The translations under genes and the position numbers were made by a program. From assembly GCA_947500825.1 (NCBI GenBank), contig CANMTR010000006.1, forward strand, positions 62,001-126,000: a DNA stretch of 64,000 nt, in the 5' to 3' direction. The notes beneath the pieces were generated by a model. That model worked only from the letters and a program-made list of their open reading frames with translations. It had not been told where the DNA came from and did not search any database. Positions 41,712-51,317 of this stretch are shown piece by piece. Position 1 is the first letter of the stretch. Each line of letters starts with the position of its first letter. Source of the DNA: an uncultured Paracoccaceae bacterium (GTDB lineage Bacteria > Pseudomonadota > Alphaproteobacteria > Rhodobacterales > Rhodobacteraceae).

Positions 41712-43058
41712 TCAGGCGGCGGCGCGCGCGATGCGGTCCGCCAGCCCGTCCACGATCTCCGATAGAAGCGCCTCGTCCTCGCATTCGGCCATGACCCGGA
41801 TCAGGGGCTCGGTCCCCGAGGGGCGTATGAGCAGCCGGCCCACGCCGCCCAGCCGCTCCTCGGCGGTGCGGATCTCGGCCTGCACGCCGGCATCCTCCAG
41901 GGGCGCCCGACCGGGGGCATAGCGCACGTTGTGCAGGCGTTGCGGCACCCGCTCGAACTGGCGCGACAGCTCGCTCGCGCGCCGGCCCGTCGCGGCCATC
42001 GCCGCCAGGAACTGCAGCCCCGCCACCAGCCCGTCGCCGGTGGTGGCGTGGTCGGTCATCACGATATGGCCCGACTGCTCGCCGCCCAGGTTGAAGCCGC
42101 CCTTGCGCATCTCCTCCACGACATAGCGGTCGCCCACCTTGGTGCGGTGCAGGGTCAGGCCGCGCCCCTCCAGGTACCGCTCCAGGCCGAGATTGCTCAT
42201 CACCGTGGCCACCAGCGTGCCGTGGGCGAGCCGCCCGGCCTCGGCCCAGTCCCGGGCGAAGAGCGCCATCACCTGGTCGCCGTCGGCGACCTCGCCGGTC
42301 TCGTCGATGATCATCACCCGGTCGGCGTCGCCGTCCAGGCAGATCCCGAGATCCGCGCGCCGCTCGCGCACCAGCCGCGCCGCCGCCTCGGGCTTGGTGG
42401 AGCCGCAAGCGAGGTTGATGTTGACCCCGTTGGGGTCGTCTCCCATCGCGATCACCTCGGCGCCCAGCTCCCACAGAACCTCCGGGGCCACGCGGTGGGC
42501 GGCGCCGTTGGCGCAATCGATCACCACCCGCATCCCGTCCAGCCGCTGCCCCGCCGGCAGGGTGGACTTCACCCGCTCGGCATAGCGGAACCGCCCGTCG
42601 TCGATCCGCCGGGCCCGCCCGATCCTGGCCGGGCGGGCCGGATCGACCCCCTCCTCCAGCAGCCGCTCGATCCCCTCCTCGTCGGCATCCGACAGCTTGA
42701 ACCCGTCCGGCCCGAAGAACTTGATCCCGTTGTCCTCGTGGGGGTTGTGGCTGGCCGAGATCATCACGCCGGCATCGGCGCGCATCGACGGCGTCAGCAT
42801 CCCCACCGCCGGCGTCGGCACCGGCCCCAGCAGAAGCACGTTCATCCCCGTGGAGGTCAGCCCGGCGGTCAGCGCCGTCTCGAACATGTAGCCCGACAGC
42901 CGCGTGTCCTTGCCGATCACCACCCGGTTCGCGCCCCGCGCCTCGCGGCGGAAGAAGCGGCCGGCCGCCGCCCCCAGCCGCAAGGCCGTCTCGGCGGTCA
43001 TCGGGTAGGTGTTGGCGGTTCCGCGCACGCCGTCGGTGCCGAAGATCTTGCGCGTCAT
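41712..43058 (-). CDS. glmM: Phosphoglucosamine mutase
   Basis: 448-residue enzyme converting glucosamine-6-phosphate to glucosamine-1-phosphate for peptidoglycan and LPS precursors. N-terminal [13 protein letters not shown], the phospho-serine loop [13 protein letters not shown] (about residue 100), the Mg loop DGDADR and the C-terminal phosphate loop [12 protein letters not shown] are all present. The ATG at 43058 overlaps the folP stop (ATGA), with GGAGGGACC upstream. folB-folP-glmM is a common Rhodobacteraceae operon. Confidence 0.97.
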   Translation of the reverse strand: MTRKIFGTDGVRGTANTYPMTAETALRLGAAAGRFFRREARGANRVVIGKDTRLSGYMFETALTAGLTSTGMNVLLLGPVPTPAVGMLTPSMRADAGVMISASHNPHEDNGIKFFGPDGFKLSDADEEGIERLLEEGVDPARPARIGRARRIDDGRFRYAERVKSTLPAGQRLDGMRVVIDCANGAAHRVAPEVLWELGAEVIAMGDDPNGVNINLACGSTKPEAAARLVRERRADLGICLDGDADRVMIIDETGEVADGDQVMALFARDWAEAGRLAHGTLVATVMSNLGLERYLEGRGLTLHRTKVGDRYVVEEMRKGGFNLGGEQSGHIVMTDHATTGDGLVAGLQFLAAMAATGRRASELSRQFERVPQRLHNVRYAPGRAPLEDAGVQAEIRTAEERLGGVGRLLIRPSGTEPLIRVMAECEDEALLSEIVDGLADRIARAAA

Positions 43059-44065
43059 GTGGTCCCTCCGTCGGTGGCGGCACGCCAGCACGCGACGGCC
43101 TGCCGCGTGGCGCCCATGTCGTGGACGCGGATTATCTGCACGCCTTGCGCGAGCCCCGCAAGCGCCACGGCCACCGACCCGGGCATCCGGTCCCGCGCCT
43201 CGGGGGCGTCTCCCAGGGTGCCGACGAACCGCTTGCGCGAGGCGCCCAGCAGGATCGGACAGCCCAGGCCATGGAACAGCGACATCCCCTCCAGCAGCGC
43301 CAGGTTGTGCTCCAGCGTCTTGCCGAAGCCGATGCCCGGATCGACGACGATCCGCTCCCGCGCGATCCCCGCGGCCTCGGCCGCCGCGACCCGCTGCGCG
43401 AGGTGGTCGTAGACGTCGAGGAGCACGTCGTCGTAGCGCGGCGCCTCCTGCATCGTCTGCGGGTCGCCTTGGGCATGCATCAGGCACACGGGCAGTCCCG
43501 TGCGCGCCGCCACCTCCGCCATACCTTCGTCGTGGGTCAGGCCCGAGACGTCGTTGATCAGGCCAGCACCGGCCTCCGCTGCCCGCGCCGCCACCTCCGC
43601 GTTGCGCGTGTCGATCGAGATCGGCCCCGTCCACCGCTCCGCGACGGCGCGGATCACCGGCGCCACCCGCGCGGCCTCCTCCTCCGGGGGGACGGGAACG
43701 GCCCCGGGCCGGGTGCTCTCGCCCCCGATATCGAGGAGGTCGGCGCCAGCGTCCGCCAGCGCCATCGCGCCGGCCACGGCCGCCTCCGCGGTGGCGAAGC
43801 GCCCCCCGTCGGAAAAGCTGTCCGGCGTGACATTCAGGATCGCCATGATCCGCGGCGCGTCCATCGACAGACCCGCGACCGCGGCGCGCGGGGCCGAGAT
43901 CGCGTCGCGCGCCGCCCCGGGCATCTCCGCCACCGGCACCACCACCGGCGCCGCACCCCGGTCGAGGCGCACCGCGTGGGTGAACCAGGTCCAGCCGCCC
44001 GCGATGCGGACCGCCTCATGGGGCCGTATCCGGCCCGTCTGCGGCAAGGGTCGCCAGTAGCTCAC
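43055..44065 (-). CDS. folP: Dihydropteroate synthase
   Basis: 336-residue enzyme of folate synthesis. The catalytic core starts at [39 protein letters not shown] and the C-terminal IIRVHD are conserved. About 70 residues precede the core ([19 protein letters not shown]), an extension normal in Rhodobacteraceae. The GTG start at 44065 sits behind GGAGAGGGAC. It is coupled to glmM. Confidence 0.94.
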   Translation of the reverse strand: MSYWRPLPQTGRIRPHEAVRIAGGWTWFTHAVRLDRGAAPVVVPVAEMPGAARDAISAPRAAVAGLSMDAPRIMAILNVTPDSFSDGGRFATAEAAVAGAMALADAGADLLDIGGESTRPGAVPVPPEEEAARVAPVIRAVAERWTGPISIDTRNAEVAARAAEAGAGLINDVSGLTHDEGMAEVAARTGLPVCLMHAQGDPQTMQEAPRYDDVLLDVYDHLAQRVAAAEAAGIARERIVVDPGIGFGKTLEHNLALLEGMSLFHGLGCPILLGASRKRFVGTLGDAPEARDRMPGSVAVALAGLAQGVQIIRVHDMGATRQAVACWRAATDGGTT

Positions 44066-44118
44066 GTCCCTCTCCTTCCTTGCTTCCCGAAAATATGCCG
44101 GCCCGCGGGCACGCGCCG

Positions 44119-45021
44119 TCAGGGCGACCAGATCTCCACCGGCAGGTCGGTCCGCGGTGCCTCCGCCCCCACGACGAGCAGCCGGCGCGCCCGCATCTGG
44201 CGCGCGAACCACGCCGCCAGCGCCACGGTGTCGCCCGCCTCCACCGACGGAGGCTCCACCGCGTCGAGCACCAGCTTGGAAGGGGCCCAGACGGTCACGC
44301 GGTCCTCGCGCAGGGACCAGTCCAGCTCGGTGCGGGTGCCCACCACGGTGCAGCGCCGGTCCCGCGCCGCCAGGCGCCAGCAATTCTGCTCGATGGCCAG
44401 CAGGTCGATGCGCCGCTGGGTGGCCCGGTCGCCGGTGCGCGGCGCGGGGTCGGGCGGCGGGCCCACGCACAGGATCGCCGGGCCCGCCGCCGCGATCCGG
44501 TCGAGGCAGGCGGAGAGCCCCGCGGATGCGATCGCGGCATTGGACAGGAACGCCACGACCGGGCGCGGCGCCTCGCCCGCCTCCCGCGCTCCATGCGGCC
44601 CCGCCCCCGCCGAGCGCACGATCTCGACGCCCAGCGCGCCGGGCCCGCGGTCGAGCTTCTCGACGCGCACGAAGGCGCGCAGCGCCCGACCCTCCGACAG
44701 GATGCCGGCGGCGACCCGCTCGGCCAGGGTCTCCAGCAGGTTCAGCCGCTCCTCGCCCAGGGCGGCCCGGATCGCCTCCGTGATCGTGTCGTAGGAAAGG
44801 ATGCGGTCCACGTCGTCGCCCAGCGCCTCCTCGGGCGGGCGAACCTCCACCACCACGTTGAAAAGGAGCCTCTGGCGGCGCCCCCGCTCGGGCTGGAACG
44901 CGCCGATATCGGCCTCCACCACGTGATCGCGCAGGGAGATCCGGTCGGCGAATCCCGTGGCCGGGAACGCCGTCGCGCGCGCCTCCGGATGGTCGAAGGC
45001 CAGGCTCGTCTCGGTGGCCAT
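44119..45021 (-). CDS. folB: Dihydroneopterin aldolase with long C-terminal extension
   Basis: 300 residues. The first ~130 form the FolB tunnelling fold: ISLRDHVVEADIGAFQPE, SYDTITEAI, LLETLAERVAAG and the catalytic-lysine region VRVEKLDRG. The last ~165 residues form a second domain (VVAFLSNAAIASAGLS, RRIDLLAIEQNCWRL, LREDRVTVWAPSKLVL) not found in short FolB proteins, whose function I do not recognise. The ATG at 45021 has AGGAG upstream. It is the first gene of folB-folP-glmM. Confidence 0.88.
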   Translation of the reverse strand: MATETSLAFDHPEARATAFPATGFADRISLRDHVVEADIGAFQPERGRRQRLLFNVVVEVRPPEEALGDDVDRILSYDTITEAIRAALGEERLNLLETLAERVAAGILSEGRALRAFVRVEKLDRGPGALGVEIVRSAGAGPHGAREAGEAPRPVVAFLSNAAIASAGLSACLDRIAAAGPAILCVGPPPDPAPRTGDRATQRRIDLLAIEQNCWRLAARDRRCTVVGTRTELDWSLREDRVTVWAPSKLVLDAVEPPSVEAGDTVALAAWFARQMRARRLLVVGAEAPRTDLPVEIWSP

Positions 45022-45094
45022 GGGCGCGCTCCTGTGGTCGCCCATCCGGCGATAGCCGATCGCGCCCCGGTGCGAAAGGGGGGCGCGAAAGGGG

Positions 45095-45790
45095 TCAGCC
45101 CCGGGCGTAGAAGTGGTGCGCGCCGATGGTGACCGTCCGGTCGAAGACATGCGCCCAGTAAGGGTCGACCGCGCGGGTGTGGTAGAACATGGCCCCGTTC
45201 GTGAGCGGCCGCGCGCTGCCATCCATCATCAACCGCGCGATCTTGCCCATCCGCGTCCAGGCGGCGCGCTCGCGCACCGCCTCGGGCAGGCCGTCGCAAG
45301 TATAGGTGAACTGGCAGGCCCACTTGCGCCCCGTCCCCTGGTTGACCACGCCGCAGACCGTGCTCGGGAACGAGCTGGCATCGACCCGGTTCAGGATCAC
45401 CTCCGCCACGGCGAAGATGCCGCGCACCGCCTCGCCCCGCGCCTCGAAATAGAGCGCCTCGGTCAGGCAGCGCCACTGGGCGTCGCCCTCCACCTCGGGG
45501 CGGGTATCCACGAAGGCGGCGGAATACTCGATGACGGGCCGCCGGCCCTCGGGGTCGAGCCCCAGGGCCGCGCGCAGCCCCGCGTCGCGACGGGTGCGGA
45601 TCTCGGGCGCGCCCGCGCCAAGAAGCGTGCCCAGCCGCGCGCCCAGATCGGGCTCCGCCTCGGGCAGTTCGGCCGTGGCGGGCGTGGCCTTGGTGGAATA
45701 GGTGACGTCGGCCATGGCCGGACCAGCAAGGATGACCAACAGGATCGTTGTCGCGCACCGCAGGGCGCGCGCCAGAGCGTGACGAGCCAT
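45095..45790 (-). CDS. SleB-type cell wall hydrolase
   Basis: 231-residue exported protein with a signal peptide (to …AGPAMA, about residue 27). Its C-terminal Hydrolase_2/SleB domain shows LTEALYFEARGE (catalytic Glu region), VILNRVDASSFPSTVCGVV, WACQFTYTCDG and GAMFYHTRAVDPYW. It probably cleaves peptidoglycan glycan strands. A perfect CtrA-type box lies 69 bases upstream of the ATG, suggesting cell-cycle control. Confidence 0.88.
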   Translation of the reverse strand: MARHALARALRCATTILLVILAGPAMADVTYSTKATPATAELPEAEPDLGARLGTLLGAGAPEIRTRRDAGLRAALGLDPEGRRPVIEYSAAFVDTRPEVEGDAQWRCLTEALYFEARGEAVRGIFAVAEVILNRVDASSFPSTVCGVVNQGTGRKWACQFTYTCDGLPEAVRERAAWTRMGKIARLMMDGSARPLTNGAMFYHTRAVDPYWAHVFDRTVTIGAHHFYARG

Positions 45791-45858
45791 GAATCGTTCC
45801 CCAAGCCAGATCGCGGCCGACCGCCCCTCGCGGGGGGCGCACGGCACCGCGCAAGGTC

Positions 45859-45873
45859 TTAACCACGGGTTAA
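45859..45873. promoter_or_regulatory. CtrA binding box upstream of the SleB-type hydrolase
   Basis: TTAACCACGGGTTAA is an exact TTAA-N7-TTAA match and a perfect inverted repeat (TTAACC-ACG-GGTTAA). It stands out in this GC-rich DNA and sits in the 129-base gap upstream of the hydrolase. CtrA, the alphaproteobacterial cell-cycle regulator, recognises this consensus. Confidence 0.7.
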
Positions 45874-45919
45874 CGGCGGATCAAACAAGCGCGACGAGGG
45901 TGGCGGAAACTTGCCGAGG

Positions 45920-48478
45920 CTACCGCTCCGGCGGCGCCATCGTGCTGATGCCCCGGTCGCGGATCGCCAGATGCGCGGCGGCCATCCGCGCCACCGGCAC
46001 CCGGAACGGCGAACACGACACATAGTCGAACCCCGCCGCCCGGCAGAAGGCGATCGAGTCCGGGTCGCCGCCGTGCTCGCCGCAGATCGACAGGGTCACG
46101 TCGGGGCGCCCGCGCCGGCCGCGCTCGGCCCCCATGGTCAGAAGCTCCCCCACCCCTTCGGTGTCGAGCTGCAGGAACGGGTCCTCGGCGAAGACCCGTT
46201 CGCGCAGGTAGGCCGACATGAACCGCCCGGCGTCGTCGCGGCTCAGGCCATAGGTCATCTGGGTCAGGTCGTTGGTGCCGAAGGACAGGAAGGTGGCGTA
46301 TTCGGCGATCTCGTCGGCCCTGAGCGCGGCGCGCGGCGTCTCCACCATCACGCCCAGGGAATAGTCGAACTCGACCCCCGATTCGGTGCGCACGCGTGCC
46401 GCCACGGCGTCGATCCGGCTCTTGACCAGCTCCACCTCGCGCCGCGCCGAGACCAGCGGGATCATCACCTCGGGCGTCATCCGCGGGCTGGTCCGCACCG
46501 CCGCCTCGAAGATGGCGCGCGCCTGCATCTCGTAGATCTCGGGGATCGCGATCCCCAGCCGCACGCCCCGCATCCCCAGCATCGGGTTGAACTCCGACAG
46601 CGACCGGATGCGCGCCTCCACCTCGTCGAGGGGCAGCCCCAGGCTCGCGGCCAGGTCGGTCATGCCGGGCCGGTCGGTGGGCAGGAACTCGTGAAGCGGC
46701 GGGTCCAGCAGGCGGATGCAGACGGGCCGCCCCGCCATGATCTGGAAGATACGCACGAAGTCGTCGCGCTGCATGGGCAGAAGCTGGTCGAGTGCGTGGG
46801 CCCGGTCGGCATCCTCCCGCGCGAAGATCATCTCCCGCATCACCGTCAGGCGGCCCTCGTCGAAGAACATGTGCTCGGTGCGGCACAGCCCGATCCCCTC
46901 CGCCTCGAAGCGGCGCGCCAGCTCGGCCTCGTCGGGGGTGTCGCAATTGGCCCGCACGCCGATGTCGCGCCGCTCGTCCGCCCAGGTCAGCAGCGTGATC
47001 AGCGCGTCGTCGAACGCCGCCTCCAGCAGGCGCGGCGCCCCGGCCACCACCCGCCCCGCGGAGCCGTCGACCGTCACCGTGTCGCCTTCCCGGTGGACGG
47101 AGCCGTCGGGCGTGCGGAAGAACCGGCCGCGCCGGTCGATGGCGATCTCCGAGGCCCCCACCACGCAGGGCACGCCCAGGCCCCGCGCGATCACCGCCGC
47201 GTGGGAGCTGACGCCGCCGCGCTCGGTCAGGATCGCGCGGGCGGCATGCATGCCCAGCACGTCGCCCGGCGTCGTCTCGCGCCGCACCAGGATCACCGCC
47301 TCCTCCCGCGCGGCGGCGGCCTGGGCGTCGGCGGCGGAGAACACCAGCCGCCCGGTGGCCGCGCCGGGGCTGGCCGCGATGCCCGTGGCGATCGCGGGCA
47401 GGTCCGCCTCGGGGTCGATCCGGGGGTGCAGCACGTCGAGCAGCGCGCGCGGCGGCACCCGCAGCACCGCCTCCGCCTCGGGGATCACGCCCTCGGTGGC
47501 GAGCGACACCGCGATGCGGATCGCCGCCCGGACCGAGCGTTTGACCCGCACCGCGTCGAGGATGTTGAGCCGCCCGTGGCTGAGGGTGAACTCGATCTGC
47601 ATCTCCTCGCGCAGCCGGTTGCGGCACAGCGCGCCATAGGTCTGCAGCTCTCCCAGCAGCTCGGGGTGTCGCTCCTCCAGCGAGGGGCCGCGCGCGTCTT
47701 GGGTGAGATAGAGCGCGGGCGCCTTGCGCATCAGCGCCTCGCGGCCCTGGCTCTGGCGCAGGTAGCGCCCCGTCACCTGCGGCAGGCCCGTCTCGGAGCT
47801 GACGAACTGGATCACGCCGGAGCCCGATTCGCCCCGCTCCGGATCGCCCACGCCCAGCACCATCTCCTGCACCACGAGCCCCAGCCCCGCATCCTCCGGC
47901 GCCCCTTGCGCGCGGCGCAGAAGGCGCGCCGTCGTCCCCTCCCAGGCCCGCGCCATGGAGGTCAGCACCGCGGCGAGCTGGCGCGCGGGGTCCTGGGGGA
48001 ACGGGTCCTCGGCCTGCTCCTCGTAGGCGGCGAGCATGGCCGCCACGTCGTCGAGATCCTCGAACCGGTCGGGATTGAGGCGCGCGACATGGGTCGCGTA
48101 GGACTGGATGAACCGGGCATAGAGGGCATCGGCCGCCTGCGCGCCCACGTCGCGCGCGATGGCCTCGCGCCGCGCGTCGGTCATCCCGACATTCAGGATC
48201 GAGGGCGGACCGCCCCAGTCCCCCACCCCCGAGGACGGCCGGACGGAGACGAGCGCGTCCGGCCCGAACCGCCCCAGGATCGCGCCGGCGTCGGGCCCGT
48301 GGCCCTGGCCGATGCGGCGCACCAGGTCCACGTCGAGCGCCTCGGTGCGCGGCACCGGCAGCCCCAGGCGCACGAGGCGTTGCAGGCACTTGGCCCGCCC
48401 GCCATGGGCGCGGGCGCGGATGTTGGAGGTGGCGGTGACCTCGGTCACGCCGTCGATCCGGGTCTCGTCATGCTGCAC
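45920..48478 (-). CDS. ppdK: Pyruvate, phosphate dikinase
   Basis: 852-residue enzyme interconverting pyruvate, ATP and phosphate with phosphoenolpyruvate, AMP and pyrophosphate. An N-terminal ATP-grasp domain (VSVRPSSGVGDWGG) is followed by the central phosphohistidine domain (TERGGVSSHAAVIARGLG, the catalytic His). The C-terminal TIM barrel carries the catalytic Cys in ICGEHGGDP. The GTG start at 48478 has AAGGAG upstream. It is slightly shorter than the ~880-residue norm. It lies 73 bases downstream of glyS. Confidence 0.95.
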   Translation of the reverse strand: MQHDETRIDGVTEVTATSNIRARAHGGRAKCLQRLVRLGLPVPRTEALDVDLVRRIGQGHGPDAGAILGRFGPDALVSVRPSSGVGDWGGPPSILNVGMTDARREAIARDVGAQAADALYARFIQSYATHVARLNPDRFEDLDDVAAMLAAYEEQAEDPFPQDPARQLAAVLTSMARAWEGTTARLLRRAQGAPEDAGLGLVVQEMVLGVGDPERGESGSGVIQFVSSETGLPQVTGRYLRQSQGREALMRKAPALYLTQDARGPSLEERHPELLGELQTYGALCRNRLREEMQIEFTLSHGRLNILDAVRVKRSVRAAIRIAVSLATEGVIPEAEAVLRVPPRALLDVLHPRIDPEADLPAIATGIAASPGAATGRLVFSAADAQAAAAREEAVILVRRETTPGDVLGMHAARAILTERGGVSSHAAVIARGLGVPCVVGASEIAIDRRGRFFRTPDGSVHREGDTVTVDGSAGRVVAGAPRLLEAAFDDALITLLTWADERRDIGVRANCDTPDEAELARRFEAEGIGLCRTEHMFFDEGRLTVMREMIFAREDADRAHALDQLLPMQRDDFVRIFQIMAGRPVCIRLLDPPLHEFLPTDRPGMTDLAASLGLPLDEVEARIRSLSEFNPMLGMRGVRLGIAIPEIYEMQARAIFEAAVRTSPRMTPEVMIPLVSARREVELVKSRIDAVAARVRTESGVEFDYSLGVMVETPRAALRADEIAEYATFLSFGTNDLTQMTYGLSRDDAGRFMSAYLRERVFAEDPFLQLDTEGVGELLTMGAERGRRGRPDVTLSICGEHGGDPDSIAFCRAAGFDYVSCSPFRVPVARMAAAHLAIRDRGISTMAPPER

Positions 48479-48551
48479 TGCGGCGCTCCTTCGGCCCCGC
48501 GCAGCATAGGCGCCGCCGCCGCCGGGGCAAGCGCCCCGATGGTGCCGGGCC

Positions 48552-50813
48552 TCAGCCCTCGATCCGCGTCAGGTCCGCGACGCCCAGGCACAGGGTGCGG
48601 ATACGGCTCAGCAGGTTGAGGCGGTTGCGCCGCACGATCTGGTTGTCGGTGTTGATCTGCACCGCCTCGAAGAATGCGTCGATGGGCGCGCGCAGCCGCG
48701 CCAGCGTCGCCATGGCGGTGGCGAAGTCCTCGGCCTTCATGGCCTCCTCGATCGCCGGCTCCTGTTGGTCCAGCGCGGCGAAGAGCGCCTTTTCCTCGTC
48801 CGTGCGGGCGTGCTTGGCATCCGCGCCGAAGGAATACTCGACGCCGTCGGCCTCCTCCGCCTGGGCCAGGATATTGTTGGCCCGCCGGAACCCCGCCAGC
48901 AGGTTCTCCCCGTCGTCGGATGTCAGGAACGCCGCCAGCGCCCGCGCCCGGTGCACCAGAAGCGTCAGATCGTCCGAGCCTTCCATGGCAAGACAGGCGT
49001 CGATCACGTCATGCGGCACACCCTCGCCCCGCAGATGGACCTTCAGCCGCTCATGGAGGAAGGAGAGGAGATCGGCAGGAGCCGCATTTTGCCGCTCATC
49101 CCAATCCAGTAGAGCTTTTCTCCAATGCTCAAGCTTGTCCTTAGTCGAAGCTAGTTCTTCGCTGATCGCCTCGCGCGTCCTGGTGAGGATGGTACCGCGA
49201 AACTCAGGGTCCGACAGTTCGACCTCTTTTTTTGCCTCGTCAGCTTCTAGTTCGCCTATCCTCGCGTTGATATCCTTGCGGACTACTTCCCAGATTGGGC
49301 CATTCGCGAAGAGATCACGCAGCCCCAGCCGCAGCCCATTCTCCAGCACCAGCCGGATGACCCCCAGCCCTGCACGGCGCAGCGCGAACGGGTCCTTCGA
49401 GCCGGTGGGCTTCTCGTCGATGGCCCAGAAGCCCGCCAGCTTGTCGATCTTTTCCGCCAGCGAGACGGCGACGGACACTGGCGCGGTCGGCACCGCGTCC
49501 GACGGCCCCAGCGGCGCGTAATGCTCCGCCACCGCGTCGGCCACGTCCGGCGCCTCGCCCGCGGCGCGGGCGTAGTAGGCCCCCATCACCCCCTGAAGCT
49601 CGGGGAACTCGTAGACCATCTCCGACACCAGGTCGGCCTTGGCGAGCCGTGCCGCACGCTCGGCCATGTCCGCGTCCGCCCCCACGGCGGGCGCCAGCTC
49701 GCGCGCGAGGGCGGCGATGCGCGCCACCCGGTCGGCCTCGCTGCCCAGCTTCGCGTGGAAGGTCACCGAGCCCAGCGCCTCGCGCCACGGCGTCATGCCG
49801 TCCTTCGCCACGACGAGGTCGTTCTCCCAGAAGAACGCCGCGTCGGCGAGCCGCGCCGACAGCACCCGCTGGTTGCCCGCCAGGATCGTGGCCCCGTCGT
49901 CGGCCGTCTCGCGGTTGGCCACGGTGACGAAGCGCACGATCCGACCCGTCTCCGGATCGCGCACCGAGAAGAACTTCTGGTGCTCGCGCATGGAGGTCTG
50001 GAGCACCTCAGCCGGCAGGTCGAGGAAGGCCTCGTCGATCCGGCCCATCAGCGTCACCGGCCATTCCACCAGCCCCGCGACCTCGGCCAGCAGGCCCTCG
50101 TCCTCCACCAGCTCGAGGCCCGCGGCGAAGGCCATGTTCTGCGCCTCCGACCGGATCGTGCCCGCGCGCTCCTCCGCGTCCAGCATCACGTGGGCGCGCT
50201 TGAGCTTCGCCTGGTAGTCCTCGAACGACGACACCCGGATCTCGCCCGGCGACATGAAGCGGTGCCCCTCGGTCACGTCGCCCGCGCGGATGCCGTCCAC
50301 GTCGAGGGGCACCACCTCGTGGCCCTCGGGTCCGCTCAGGATGCACAGGATGCGGTGCAGCGGGCGCACCCAGCGCAGGCTGCCCTCGCCCCAGCGCATG
50401 GACTTGGGCCAGGGAAAGCCGCGGATCGTCGCCTCCAGCACCTCGGCCACGATCTCCGCCGCCGGGCGCCCCGCGTGGCGGATGCGCGCGACATAGACCT
50501 CGCCCTTCTTGTCCGCGCGCGTCTCCAGGTCCTCGCGCGCAAGCCCCGCCCCCCGCAGGAAGCCCTCCACCGCCTTGTCGGGGGCGCCCACCTTGGGGCC
50601 GCGCCGTTCCTCCACGCTGTCGGGCGAGCCCTCGGCCACCCCTTCGAGCGCCAGGGTCAGCCGCCGCGGCGTCACCTGCGTGCCCGCATGGGCATAGGTC
50701 AGGCCCGCCTCCACGATCCCGTCGGTGACGAGGCGCTTGAGGTCGGCCGCCGCGCGGGCCTGCATCCGTGCCGGGATCTCCTCGGAGAACAACTCGATCA
50801 GAAGGTCGGGCAT
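48552..50813 (-). CDS. glyS: Glycyl-tRNA synthetase beta subunit
   Basis: 753-residue beta chain. N-terminal LLIELFSEEIPARMQ, FLPWPKSMRWG-like FPWPKSMRWGEG, REHQKFFSV and KADLVSEMVYEFPELQGVMG, and C-terminal HDVIDACLAM and NRLNLLSRI are conserved. Residues ~499-579 (49080-49320) are a Lys/Glu-rich helical insertion with much lower GC than its surroundings. The ATG at 50813 directly abuts the preceding gene's stop. Confidence 0.95.
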   Translation of the reverse strand: MPDLLIELFSEEIPARMQARAAADLKRLVTDGIVEAGLTYAHAGTQVTPRRLTLALEGVAEGSPDSVEERRGPKVGAPDKAVEGFLRGAGLAREDLETRADKKGEVYVARIRHAGRPAAEIVAEVLEATIRGFPWPKSMRWGEGSLRWVRPLHRILCILSGPEGHEVVPLDVDGIRAGDVTEGHRFMSPGEIRVSSFEDYQAKLKRAHVMLDAEERAGTIRSEAQNMAFAAGLELVEDEGLLAEVAGLVEWPVTLMGRIDEAFLDLPAEVLQTSMREHQKFFSVRDPETGRIVRFVTVANRETADDGATILAGNQRVLSARLADAAFFWENDLVVAKDGMTPWREALGSVTFHAKLGSEADRVARIAALARELAPAVGADADMAERAARLAKADLVSEMVYEFPELQGVMGAYYARAAGEAPDVADAVAEHYAPLGPSDAVPTAPVSVAVSLAEKIDKLAGFWAIDEKPTGSKDPFALRRAGLGVIRLVLENGLRLGLRDLFANGPIWEVVRKDINARIGELEADEAKKEVELSDPEFRGTILTRTREAISEELASTKDKLEHWRKALLDWDERQNAAPADLLSFLHERLKVHLRGEGVPHDVIDACLAMEGSDDLTLLVHRARALAAFLTSDDGENLLAGFRRANNILAQAEEADGVEYSFGADAKHARTDEEKALFAALDQQEPAIEEAMKAEDFATAMATLARLRAPIDAFFEAVQINTDNQIVRRNRLNLLSRIRTLCLGVADLTRIEG

Positions 50814-51317
50814 CTACTCGAAATCCTCTCTCGGCGGACAGTCCTCGCCGACTTGCGTGCCGTCGTAGCGCACCTCGCCGCAATTGTTGAGCTGGTGCCA
50901 GACATAGCCGCGCCCGCCGTCGGTGATCGCCACGATCCGGTCCACGCCGTATTCCACGTTCTTCTCCCCGAGGAACGCCCTGGCGGTCCCGTCGGCCAGC
51001 CGGTCGCCGATCTCCTCCGCGTCGAAGCAGTCGAACCAGAACGGCGCCGTCAGCGGCACCGCGTCGAGGTAGGACAGCGCCTCCACCTCGCCCGTCAGGT
51101 CCGTGTCGAAGCAGGCGCGGAACTTGATGGGCGAGGACGTGGCGTCGATCGCCTCGATGCCGCGCGCCTCGGCCGAGCGCGCGCCGCCTTGCGTCTGCAG
51201 CACGAAGCCCGAGGGGGCCACCCGCTCGTAGTAGTAGAAGACCTGCAGGTACCAGGCCCCCGCGCCGGCCACGACCGCGAGCCCGGCAAAGAGGATGGCC
51301 GCCAGCTTGCCGTTCAT
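50814..51317 (-). CDS. DUF6446-family membrane-anchored protein
   Basis: 167-residue protein with one N-terminal membrane anchor ([20 protein letters not shown]). A periplasmic domain carries four cysteines ([28 protein letters not shown]) and the YYYERV motif. It is placed between glyQ and glyS, overlapping glyQ by ATGA and touching glyS. This arrangement recurs in Rhodobacteraceae. The function is unknown. Confidence 0.8.
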   Translation of the reverse strand: MNGKLAAILFAGLAVVAGAGAWYLQVFYYYERVAPSGFVLQTQGGARSAEARGIEAIDATSSPIKFRACFDTDLTGEVEALSYLDAVPLTAPFWFDCFDAEEIGDRLADGTARAFLGEKNVEYGVDRIVAITDGGRGYVWHQLNNCGEVRYDGTQVGEDCPPREDFE

